Of a stretch of DNA of 64,000 nucleotides, positions 9,076-28,346 are shown in pieces. The position numbers and the translations under genes are program-made. The notes under the pieces were generated by a model, which was not told the DNA's origin, did not search any database, and saw only the letters and a program-made list of their open reading frames with translations. The number at the start of each line of letters is the position of its first letter. The stretch's first letter is position 1. The DNA is from Comamonadaceae bacterium G21597-S1. Lineage in GTDB: Bacteria; Pseudomonadota; Gammaproteobacteria; Burkholderiales; Burkholderiaceae_C. The stretch lies in the NCBI GenBank assembly GCA_027214345.1, contig JAPWHR010000008.1, positions 1 through 64,000 of the forward strand. The letters are read 5' to 3'.

Positions 9076-10914
9076 GTTCGGGTCCGTCGAAGCTCAGTAC
9101 GACCGCGCCGCGGGTCAGGGTCCATGGGCCCGTCGCCGGCAGTTCGGGGCCCAGTGTGAGCAACACGCGTCCCGGCGCCGGCTGGACGTCGCCCGCGGTG
9201 TCGGTGCCGAAATGGGCCAGCAGGGTCAGGCGGCCGGCACGGCCATCCGCACCCAGCGGCCAGCACAGGCGCAGCGTGTCACCGTCCACCGTCGCCTCGC
9301 CGCCCTGGCAACCGTGGCCTAGCAGCGCCGACAGCGTGTGCTGGCGCAACTGCAGCAGCTTGCGCACGTCGGCGCGCCACTGCCGGTGCGGCTCGCGATC
9401 GAGTTCCGTCCAATCCAGGCGTGACGCGGCAAAACTGCCGGGGGCATTCGGGTCGGGAATGGCCGCACGCGCCGCCTCGCTGGCAAAGGCGGCGAACCGG
9501 CCGAACTCGGCGCGCCGGCCCTCGGCCACCTGCTGCGCCAGCGCCGGGCCGAAGTCGCAGAAATACTGGAACGGCGAGGACGCGGCGAACTCCTCGCCCA
9601 TGAACAGCATCGGCACATGGGGCGACAGCAATACGCAGGCCAGCGCGGCACGCACCAGCGGCGGGTCGGCCAGCATGTGCAGGCGTTCCCCCAGCGCACG
9701 ATTGCCGACCTGGTCGTGGGTCTGCAGGAACGAGACGAAGGCCTGCAGCGGCAGGCCGTCGCAGGGCTCGCCGCGCGGGGCGCCATCGCGAAACGCGGAA
9801 GCCTGGCCCTGGTAGATGAAACCCTGCGCCAGTGCCCGGCCGAGGCCGTGCAGCGGCCGGTCGGCGAAGTCGCAGTAGTAACCGTCGGTCTGTCCGGTCA
9901 GCAGCACGTGGGCGGCGTGATGCAGGTCGTCGTTCCACTGGGCCTGTGCGCACAGGGGGCTGCCCGCATCGTCGCGCCGCAGCCATCGGGCCTGGTTGGC
10001 ATCGTTCTCGAGCACCACGTGCACCTGGCGCGCACGGCCCGGTCCGTCGCGCAGGGCGGCGCAGATCTCGTGCACGATATGCTGCGGCGAGTCGTCGCGG
10101 ATGGCATGGATGGCATCCATGCGCAAACCGTCGGCATGGAACTCCCGGACCCAGTACAGGGCATTGCCGATCATGAAGTCGCGCACGGTGCGCGCCTGAT
10201 CGCCGTCGTAGTTGATGGCTGCGCCCCAGGGGGTCTGGTGGGCCGGATTGAAGAACGGCGGGCAGTAGGCGTGCAGGTAATTGCCCTCCGGGCCGAAGTG
10301 GTTGTAGACGACGTCCACCAGCACCATCAGGCCGAGGCGGTGCGCGGCATCGACCAGGGCACGCAGTTCGTCCGGGGTGCCGTAACACGGATGCGGCGCG
10401 AACAGCAGCACGCCGTCATACCCCCAGCCGCGTTGCCCCGGGAAATGGGCCAGCGGCATCAGTTCGATGGCCGTCACGCCGAGATCGGCCAGGTAGGGCA
10501 GGCGCCGCGCGGCGGCCGCGAACGTGCCCTCGGGCGTGAATGTGCCCACGTGCAGTTCGTAGACCACTGCCTCGTGCCAGGGCCGGCCGCGCCAGTGGCC
10601 GTCCTGCCATTGGTAGGCCGTGGGGTCGATCACCTGGCTGGCGCCATGTACGTCGCCCGGATTGAATCGGGACGCCGGATCGGGAACGGCCAGGCCGTCC
10701 GGCAGGCGGTAGCGATAGCGGTCGCCGGCGCGCGCGGTGAGCAGGTCGACCCGGTGCCAGCCCTGCGCATCTCGCTGCATCGGATGTTCGCTGAACTGCT
10801 CGAGCGCCGCGTGTTCGAGCACCACGCGCTCGGCGCCTGGCGCCCACAACGCGAACGCGACACCACCGCCGTCGATCAGCGTGGCGCCGAACGGCATGGA
10901 AAAGGCATCGTGGC

Positions 10915-10918
<4 letters not shown>
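9068..10918 (-). CDS. treZ: Maltooligosyltrehalose trehalohydrolase TreZ
   Basis: A 616-residue GH13 enzyme that cuts free trehalose from maltooligosyltrehalose, the second step of the TreY-TreZ route. The N-terminal beta-sandwich (ALWAPGAERVVL, residues about 23-34) is followed by the (beta/alpha)8 barrel with LVDVVYNHFGPEGNYLHAY, DGLRMDAIHAI (nucleophile Asp near 264), VLENDANQ (Glu near 304) and FLQTHDQVGNR (Asp near 401). Its length is normal for TreZ. The ATG at 10918 overlaps the glgX stop by 4 bases (ATGA), and the stop overlaps the downstream malQ-treY start by 8, so the three genes look translationally coupled. Confidence 0.95.
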
Positions 10919-13095
<2,177 letters not shown>

Positions 13096-13135
13096 GCAGG
13101 CGCGCCGCGGTCGATGCCGAAGGGGGTGTTTCGTG

Positions 13136-13840
13136 TCATTCGTCACTCCGCTTGTCGTCGTCCCGGCGCTGCGTCGCTGCGCTCGGCCACCAGCGCGCGA
13201 TGCGTTGCGCGGCCCAGTCCTTGCCGCCCAGGCCGAACGCCAGCGCGAACGCGAACACGATGCCGGCCAGGATGATCAGGAAGCTCTGGCGCACGATGTC
13301 GCCGCCGATCTGGATCTGGTCGAGCGCGATCAGCACCACGAACACCATGATGGCGTATTGCGCCAGCTTGCCGAGAAAGCCGGCGTCCTGCAGCTTGATG
13401 TTCAGGCAATAGGCCGTGACGGCGTCACCGACGAAGCGCGCGAAATATGCGCCGAAGGCCAGCACGAGGATGGCCACGAAGACATTCGGCACAAACCACA
13501 CGATCTGGCCGAGCAGTTCGGTGATGGTGGTCAGGCCAAGCCCGTTGAACGCGATCAGCAGCGCTGCCAGTATCACCAGCCAGTACACGAGCAGGCCGAC
13601 GATGCCTGTCGTGTCCTGCTTTACGCCGCCTTGCTTGAGAAACCCGTCCAGGCCTGCGCGTTCGGTCAGCACATTGAAGTTGACCGCGCGCAGGATGCGC
13701 GTCACCGCGACATGGGCGATCTTGGCCACCAGCCAGCCGCCCAGCAGGACGAGGGCCGCGATCAGCAGGCGCGGCAAGAAGGCGGCAATCTGGTACAGGA
13801 TGGCCCGGGCGGGCTCCAGTTGAATGGCAAGGGTATCCAT
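13136..13840 (-). CDS. Mechanosensitive-channel-like conserved TM-helix protein inside the trehalose operon
   Basis: A 234-residue inner-membrane protein with about five hydrophobic segments. It resembles the small conserved TM-helix proteins related to the MscS pore region: residues about 20-40 (AAFLPRLLIAALVLLGGWLV) and about 70-180, with a repeated G-x-x-(A)-x-F-V motif around FGAYFARFVGDAVTAY and GKLAQYAIMVFVVLIALDQI. The C-terminal helix FALAFGLGGKDWA resembles the MscS pore-lining signature GLxxGFxxxxxx(A). There is no MscS beta domain, and the end is a charged tail. It lies between treS-mak (57 bases upstream) and glgX (stop just above the glgX start). The context suggests release of solute or tension sensing linked to trehalose metabolism (inference). 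Confidence 0.8.
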   Translation of the reverse strand: MDTLAIQLEPARAILYQIAAFLPRLLIAALVLLGGWLVAKIAHVAVTRILRAVNFNVLTERAGLDGFLKQGGVKQDTTGIVGLLVYWLVILAALLIAFNGLGLTTITELLGQIVWFVPNVFVAILVLAFGAYFARFVGDAVTAYCLNIKLQDAGFLGKLAQYAIMVFVVLIALDQIQIGGDIVRQSFLIILAGIVFAFALAFGLGGKDWAAQRIARWWPSAATQRRDDDKRSDE

Positions 13841-13897
13841 GCGTGTTCCTCCGGTTGGAAATCGATTGTCGTCGTCGTTGGCCCCGGCCGGGCTGCG

Positions 13898-17239
<3,342 letters not shown>

Positions 17240-17264
17240 GGGCGTCTGGCGTCGCGGTTGGTGG

Positions 17265-21201
<3,937 letters not shown>

Positions 21202-21260
21202 GGATGCTCCCTGTTTGTGCCGGATGCCGCGCGATCGCGTCAACCCGTGTTCATGTTCCT

Positions 21261-21284
21261 GTCCGTCCGTCCGTCCATCCATCC
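21261..21284. repeat. Tetranucleotide tandem repeat (GTCC)4(ATCC)2 in the glgB leader
   Basis: Six perfect 4-base units, four GTCC then two ATCC, read on the plus strand (GGAT and GGAC units on the glgB strand). They lie 60 bases upstream of the glgB start and 19 bases downstream of the marR stop. Short tandem repeats of this kind can gain or lose units by slippage. Here a change would alter leader length or promoter spacing, not a reading frame. Confidence 0.7.
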
Positions 21285-21302
21285 GGCTGCGCCGCTGCCA
21301 CG

Positions 21303-21824
21303 TTACATCTGGGCCAGCGGAATGCCGGCGCCCCGATCGTCTGCACCGAGCCGGCCGATCAACTGGCCCAGGTCCTGTTCCAGCCGTGCCAGCGTGACCG
21401 CGTCCAGGCTGGCCAGCGCTTGCGGCAATACGCCAGCGAAAGGGCCTGGCGCGCGTTGCAAAATCTCGTGACCGGGTGGCAGCAGGTGCAGTTGCACCGC
21501 GCGCCGATCCGGCCCCTCCTTGCGGACCTGCAGCAGCCCCTGGTCGGTCAGCGACTTGACCAGGTTGCTGGCCGTGGGCTGGCGCACGTCCATGGCGCGG
21601 GCCAGCCCGTGCACGCCGATGCCGGGTTGCTGGCTCACCACATGCAAGGCCCATACCTGTGCACCGCCGACGCCGACTTTTTTCTCCACCTGCTGGAAAT
21701 GGGTCTTGACGACGTTGAACACCAGCCGGAATTGGCGCAACACCCGGGCTGCGGCATGTGCGTCGGCCGCATCGAGGTCGGCCGCGTTGTCGTCGGGAGG
21801 GAGTACAGGGTTCATGGAATGCAT
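21303..21824 (-). CDS. MarR-family transcriptional regulator
   Basis: A 173-residue winged-helix repressor of the MarR type, which acts as a dimer on palindromic DNA. Residues about 60-110 hold the DNA-binding domain: GIGVHGLARAMDVRQPTASN is the helix-turn-helix, and RKEGPDRRAVQLHLLPPG is the wing with the family's conserved D-R-R. Helices on either side form the dimer interface. The start at 21824 has AAGGA at good spacing; an ATG 9 bases further in is possible. It lies downstream of the AlkB-like gene on the same strand. A 22-base palindrome 69 bases upstream of its start suggests autoregulation. The ligand is unknown. Confidence 0.9.
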   Translation of the reverse strand: MHSMNPVLPPDDNAADLDAADAHAAARVLRQFRLVFNVVKTHFQQVEKKVGVGGAQVWALHVVSQQPGIGVHGLARAMDVRQPTASNLVKSLTDQGLLQVRKEGPDRRAVQLHLLPPGHEILQRAPGPFAGVLPQALASLDAVTLARLEQDLGQLIGRLGADDRGAGIPLAQM

Positions 21825-21892
21825 GCGTGTTCCTTCGGGTGCCTGGAGCACCGATAGCCTGGCCGCTGCGTGCGGTTCGTGCTCACAAGCAG

Positions 21893-21914
21893 TTTATATT
21901 CGTACAAATTTAAA
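21893..21914. promoter_or_regulatory. Palindromic operator candidate upstream of marR
   Basis: An AT-rich 22-base inverted repeat in an otherwise GC-rich area, 18 of 22 positions symmetric. The core is ATTCGTACAAAT (21898-21909), flanked by TTTAT and TTAAA. Its size and symmetry fit a MarR-dimer site. It lies in the gap between the AlkB-like gene's stop (21997) and the marR start (21824). Confidence 0.6.
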
Positions 21915-21996
21915 ACCAACATGGTTTACCCGGTGACACGGCCATCAGCCGCGAAGGGGGATTCGTCGCGCGCGGTGCGGCGACCAGGACGGCGCG

Positions 21997-23181
21997 TCAG
22001 GCCCGCGGTTCATGCAAACGGTGTTGCTGCACCAGCTTGGTGCGATGCCGGGGGTCGAGATGGAGCCGACGACAGTCGCGACCGACATGGTCCAGCAACC
22101 GCCGATCCATCACATGGCGCCACAGTGGTGGGCAATACGCAAGCAGAAACATGCCGAAATAACCACTGGGCAGCCGCGGCAGTCCGTCGAAATGGCGCAG
22201 CGACTGGAAGCGCCGCAGCGGGTGGGCATGGTGATCCGAGTGGCGCTGCAGATGGAACAGGGCCCAGTTCGAGAACACATGGTTGCTGTTCCAGGAATGG
22301 TGCGGACGGCAGGGCTCGAGCCGGCCATGGGCATCGCGCTGGCGCAGCAGGCCATAGTGCTCGACATAGTTGGCCGACGTCAGCTGGAAATTCGCCCACA
22401 ACGATGCCGCCAGCAGAAAGGGCAGCAGCTGCGGCCCGAGCCAGGTCAGCAGGACGGTCCACAACACCAGCGTGATCGCCGCCGGTTGCAGAACGGCGTT
22501 GTGCCACGACCACAGGGGCCGGCCCTCACGCGCAAGCCTATCCTTCTCGAGGGCCCAGGCACGCCGCAGACCGCCCGGCATCTCGCGCAACACGAAGCGG
22601 TAGATCGACTCGCCCATGCGCGACGAAGCCGAATCCTGCGGCGTGGCCACGTCGCGATGGTGGCCGCGGTTGTGTTCCACCGTGAAATGGCCGTATCCGG
22701 TCGGCGCCAGGCTGATCCGCGCCAGCCAGGTTTCGAGACGCGTGTTCTTGTGGCCGAGCTCGTGCGCGACATTGATGCCGAAGCCACCGATGGACCCGGT
22801 GATCAGCACCATGGCCAGCAGGCCGTGCCAGGGCAGCGCCTGGCGGGCGACGAACCAGGCACTGAAGACGAAGGATGCCCACAGGATCGGGACCAGCAGC
22901 CAGGTGATCCGGCGGTAGTAGGGGTCGGCGTCCAGCGCCGGCACCAGGGCCTCGGGCGGGTTGCTCAGGTCCTCGCCCAGCAGCAGGTCCAGCAGCGGCA
23001 CGCCGACGTAGAACGCGGCAACCGGCAGCCACAACATCCGCGCATCGCCCAGCCACACCGCCAGCAGGGGGCCGGCGATGACCGAGGCCGGTACCGCCAG
23101 CGAGAACAGCCAGGCCAAGCGCTTGCGGTCACGGTAGGTGGCCTGATCGGGTGCGGCAGCGTCGGGAGCCGGTGCTTGCAT
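21997..23181 (-). CDS. alkB: AlkB-type alkane 1-monooxygenase (membrane di-iron hydroxylase)
   Basis: A 394-residue inner-membrane non-haem di-iron enzyme of the AlkB/XylM group, which hydroxylates terminal carbons of medium-chain alkanes with electrons from rubredoxin. All histidine motifs are visible: HELGHK (near 139), EHNRGHH (near 167), NYVEHYG (near 274) and LQRHSDHHA (near 312), the last two being characteristic of AlkB rather than of fatty-acid desaturases. About six hydrophobic helices fit the family. There is no fused rubredoxin and none nearby, so the electron donor must be encoded elsewhere. The start at 23181 lies 43 bases after the ABC-F gene stop, on the same strand. The actual substrate may differ from n-alkanes. 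Confidence 0.88.
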   Translation of the reverse strand: MQAPAPDAAAPDQATYRDRKRLAWLFSLAVPASVIAGPLLAVWLGDARMLWLPVAAFYVGVPLLDLLLGEDLSNPPEALVPALDADPYYRRITWLLVPILWASFVFSAWFVARQALPWHGLLAMVLITGSIGGFGINVAHELGHKNTRLETWLARISLAPTGYGHFTVEHNRGHHRDVATPQDSASSRMGESIYRFVLREMPGGLRRAWALEKDRLAREGRPLWSWHNAVLQPAAITLVLWTVLLTWLGPQLLPFLLAASLWANFQLTSANYVEHYGLLRQRDAHGRLEPCRPHHSWNSNHVFSNWALFHLQRHSDHHAHPLRRFQSLRHFDGLPRLPSGYFGMFLLAYCPPLWRHVMDRRLLDHVGRDCRRLHLDPRHRTKLVQQHRLHEPRA

Positions 23182-23224
23182 GGTCGGGGGCAGGCCGTCG
23201 ATGGCCTGTTCCCGCCATTCTGGC

Positions 23225-25183
<1,959 letters not shown>

Positions 25184-25225
25184 GATCGATAACTGTCCGG
25201 CCGTTCATCCGGCCGAATCTCGGGT

Positions 25226-26113
25226 TCAGGTGGTTGGCAGGGCCAGCAAGGCGTCGCGGCCGAGCAGGCAGACCTGATCGGCGCCGGCACTGGTCTCGAG
25301 CCACAAGGCCGGCAGGCCGGGGAACGCCGCCTCGAAAAAGGCCCGTTCGTGGCCGATCTCGAGCACCAGCGCACCGTGCGGCTGCAGGCGGTCACCCGCA
25401 TCGCGCAGCAGCCGGCGCACGAAATCCATGCCATCCGCGCCGCCGGCCAGTGCCAGTTCAGGCTCGGCCCGGTATTCAGCCGGCAATTGTGCCATGCTGG
25501 CACTGTTCACGTACGGGGGATTGCACAGGATCATGTCGTAGACCCCCTGCGCGGCCGCCAGGCCGTCACCCTGGCGCAATCGGATGCGCTGCTCCAGCCC
25601 ATGGCGCTGCAGGTTGATGCGCGCCACGGCCAAGGCGTCCACCGAAATGTCGGCCGCATCGACCTGCAGCTGCGGCCAGGCCATCGCCGCCAGGATGGCC
25701 AGGCTGCCGCCCCCGGTGCACAGATCGAGCAGGCGCTGCGCGTCCTGCGGCATCCAGGAGTCCAGCACGCCGGCAGCGAGCAATTCGCCGATCAGGCTGC
25801 GCGGCACGATGCAACGTTCGTCGACATGGAACGGCACGCCTTGCAACCAGGCCTCGCCGGTCAGATAGGCAGCCGGCTTGCGCGAATCGATGCGTTGCTG
25901 CACGAGTGACCGCACCCGGTCGGCGTCCGTGGCGTCGACCACCCGCTCGGCCACGCCGTGCGGGCCGTCAAGTTCAGTGTCCAGCGGCAGGCCCAGTCGC
26001 CACAGGACGAGCCAGGCGGCCTCGTCCCAGGCGTTGGTCGTGCCGTGGCCGAACGAAACGCCGGCCGCCTCCAGTGCCTGTGCGCTGGCGTCTATCAGTT
26101 GCCCGATGGTCAT
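25226..26113 (-). CDS. prmB: Ribosomal protein L3 N5-glutamine methyltransferase PrmB
   Basis: A 295-residue SAM-dependent methyltransferase that modifies a glutamine of ribosomal protein L3. The N-terminal helical part (1-90) is followed by the Rossmann domain with LLDLCTGGGSLAIL (motif I, about 128-141), VDAADIS and the catalytic NPPY (near 195) typical of the HemK/PrmB group. The N-terminal stretch with ERCIVPRSLIGELL is the PrmB form (HemK/PrmC has VPRPETE at this place), so PrmB is preferred over release-factor methylase. The start is the ATG at 26113, with a weak ribosome site. Confidence 0.92.
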   Translation of the reverse strand: MTIGQLIDASAQALEAAGVSFGHGTTNAWDEAAWLVLWRLGLPLDTELDGPHGVAERVVDATDADRVRSLVQQRIDSRKPAAYLTGEAWLQGVPFHVDERCIVPRSLIGELLAAGVLDSWMPQDAQRLLDLCTGGGSLAILAAMAWPQLQVDAADISVDALAVARINLQRHGLEQRIRLRQGDGLAAAQGVYDMILCNPPYVNSASMAQLPAEYRAEPELALAGGADGMDFVRRLLRDAGDRLQPHGALVLEIGHERAFFEAAFPGLPALWLETSAGADQVCLLGRDALLALPTT

Positions 26114-26276
26114 GGTTGTACCCGGGCGTCGATGGGTTCGCGCCGGCGCCGCTCGGTGCGGGACGGGGGCGCGGCATCGACCACCTGCCGTGCGATGCTT
26201 CGACGGCACCCTGCATGCGCGGGTGCGACACAGGTCCGTGCCATCGGTGGATCGCCTTGCGCCCGGGTGGCCGGCA

Positions 26277-27437
26277 TCAATGCTTGACGTCCAGGGTGAT
26301 CTCGGTGAACGACGGTTCGTCGTCCGGTTCTTCGTCCTGTTTGGGCGCGCGAACCAGTGAGAAGTCGTTCTCCATGCGCCACATCAGGTTGGTCGGTGAA
26401 TCGGAATTGGCCAGGCCTTCCTTGCGGTCGACGATGCCCTCGACGATCAGGCGCGCGATATCGGCCTCGAAGCTCTGCGATCCTTCGGCCATGGCCTTTT
26501 CCATCGCCTCCTTGATGCCGGAAAAGTCGCCTTTTTCAATCAGTTCGGCGATCAGCTTGGTGTTGAGCAGCACTTCGACCGAGGGCACCCGGCCACCGGA
26601 GACGGTGCGCAGCAGGCGCTGCGACACGACTGCCTTGAGTGCGGCGGCCAGGTCGCCCAGCATGGTCTCGCGCACCTCGACCGGATAGAAGCTCAGGATC
26701 CGGTTCAGCGCCTGGTAACTGTTGTTGGCGTGCATCGTGGCCAGGCACAGGTGGCCGGACTGCGCATAGGCGAGTGCGGCCGACATGGTCTCGCGGTCCC
26801 GGATCTCGCCCACCAGGATCACGTCGGGGGCCTGCCGCAACGCGTTCTTCAGCGCAATTTCCAGCGATTCGGTGTCCGTGCCGATCTCGCGCTGGTTGAT
26901 CACCGAACGCTTGTTCTTGAACAGGAACTCGATCGGATCCTCGATGGTCAGGATATGGCCGGCGAGGTTTTCGTTGCGGTAGTCGATCATCGACGCCAGC
27001 GTCGTGCTCTTGCCGGCACCGGTGGCGCCCACCATCAGCAGCAGGCCGCGCTTGGCCATGATCAGCTCGCTCAGGATCTCGGGCAGCGCCAGGCTCGACA
27101 GCGGCGGCACCTCGAGCGTAATGAAGCGCACGACCGCCGCGATGGAGCCGCGCTGGCGCATGGCGCTGACCCGGAACCGGCCGACCCCGGGCAGCGGGAA
27201 ACCCATGTTGAGCTCCCCCTTGGCCTCGAGTTCGGCGATCCGGTCCGCCGGCAGCACCTCGGCCAGCAGGTTGCGAGGTGCGTCGGGCGGCAGCACCTGG
27301 TTGTTGATCGGGATGCACAGGCCGTTGATCTTGATCAGGGCCGGCGCATGGGCCGAGAGGTACACGTCCGAGGCCTTCTTGTCACTCATCAGGCGCAGGA
27401 TGCGCTCCATCGTTCCCGGTGTCGCGGTGGTTGCCAT
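26277..27437 (-). CDS. pilU: Type IV pilus retraction ATPase PilU
   Basis: A 386-residue cytoplasmic hexameric ATPase of the PilT/PilU family that helps PilT retract type IV pili. The N-terminal PAS-like part (1-100) precedes the RecA-like domain with Walker A GATGAGKST (near 143), the Asp box ILTIEDPIEF, Walker B VILVGEIRD (near 206) and the His box HLCLATMHANN (near 231). The acidic C-terminal extension and overall sequence favour PilU over PilT. The start at 27437 has AAGGGG upstream. It lies 43 bases after dapD on the same strand with no other pilus gene in the window. Confidence 0.92.
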   Translation of the reverse strand: MATTATPGTMERILRLMSDKKASDVYLSAHAPALIKINGLCIPINNQVLPPDAPRNLLAEVLPADRIAELEAKGELNMGFPLPGVGRFRVSAMRQRGSIAAVVRFITLEVPPLSSLALPEILSELIMAKRGLLLMVGATGAGKSTTLASMIDYRNENLAGHILTIEDPIEFLFKNKRSVINQREIGTDTESLEIALKNALRQAPDVILVGEIRDRETMSAALAYAQSGHLCLATMHANNSYQALNRILSFYPVEVRETMLGDLAAALKAVVSQRLLRTVSGGRVPSVEVLLNTKLIAELIEKGDFSGIKEAMEKAMAEGSQSFEADIARLIVEGIVDRKEGLANSDSPTNLMWRMENDFSLVRAPKQDEEPDDEPSFTEITLDVKH

Positions 27438-27480
27438 GGTGGTATCCCCTTGTGCTCGATCGATCAACAGACCGGTATGC

Positions 27481-28305
27481 CTAGTCGCGCAGCAGCTCGT
27501 TCAGGCTGGTCTTGGCGCGGGTCTGCGCGTCGACCTTCTTCACGATGACGGCACAGTACAGGCTGTATTTGCCGTCCGCGCTGGGCAGGTTACCCGACAC
27601 CACGACCGATCCGGCCGGAATGCGGCCGTAGGAGACATTGCCGGTGGCGCGGTCATAGATCTTGGTGCTCTGGCCGAGATACACGCCCATCGAGATCACC
27701 GAGTTTTCCTCGACGATGACACCCTCGACCACTTCGGAACGCGCGCCGATGAAGCAGTTGTCCTCGATGATGGTGGGGCCGGCCTGCATGGGTTCGAGCA
27801 CGCCGCCGATGCCGACGCCGCCGCTGAGGTGTACGTTCTTGCCGATCTGTGCGCACGAGCCCACGGTGGCCCAGGTGTCGACCATCGTGCCTTCATCGAC
27901 GTAGGCGCCGATGTTGACGTAGGACGGCATCAGCACCACGCCCCTGGCGCAGAAGCTCCCGCGGCGGGCGACCGCCGGCGGCACGACCCGCACGCCGCTG
28001 GCGCGCAGGCTGGCTTCGTCCATTTCGGCGAACTTGGTCGGCACCTTGTCGAAGAAACCCAGGTCGCCGGAACGCATGACCGCGTTGTCGCGCAGGCGAA
28101 AACTCAGCAGCACGGCCTTCTTGATCCACTGGTGGGTGGTCCACTGGCCTACGGATTCGCGCGTGGCCACGCGCAGGCTGCCGCCATCGAGGCCGGCGAT
28201 GACATGTTCGACCGCGTCGACGACTTCCTGGGGCGCCGACTTGGCGGTGTATTCGGCACGGTTGTCCCACGCGGTTTCGATGGTTTTCTGCAATTGGTCG
28301 GTCAT
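27481..28305 (-). CDS. dapD: Tetrahydrodipicolinate N-succinyltransferase DapD
   Basis: A 274-residue enzyme of the succinylase branch of lysine and meso-diaminopimelate synthesis; it transfers succinyl from succinyl-CoA to tetrahydrodipicolinate. The middle (about 100-235) is a left-handed beta-helix of hexapeptide repeats, seen in [38 protein letters not shown] and [20 protein letters not shown]. The N-terminal helical domain contains the [19 protein letters not shown] stretch of the family, and the length matches E. coli DapD (274). It follows dapC by 41 bases. Confidence 0.96.
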   Translation of the reverse strand: MTDQLQKTIETAWDNRAEYTAKSAPQEVVDAVEHVIAGLDGGSLRVATRESVGQWTTHQWIKKAVLLSFRLRDNAVMRSGDLGFFDKVPTKFAEMDEASLRASGVRVVPPAVARRGSFCARGVVLMPSYVNIGAYVDEGTMVDTWATVGSCAQIGKNVHLSGGVGIGGVLEPMQAGPTIIEDNCFIGARSEVVEGVIVEENSVISMGVYLGQSTKIYDRATGNVSYGRIPAGSVVVSGNLPSADGKYSLYCAVIVKKVDAQTRAKTSLNELLRD

Positions 28306-28346
28306 GGATCTGGATCAGGTTATGGAAATGAGGTGGGGCAGTGCGC

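Noticed and set aside
4585-9159. A 1524-residue open frame on the plus strand opposite malQ-treY
   Set aside because: Its translation is low-complexity, rich in Arg, Gln, His and Ala, with no recognisable domain. It mirrors a clearly real gene. Long antisense frames are expected at this GC content.
13096-13146. GTG start at 13146 for glgX
   Set aside because: It would add 17 basic residues not seen in E. coli GlgX and overlap the upstream gene by 11 bases. ATG 13095 was preferred, though not proven.
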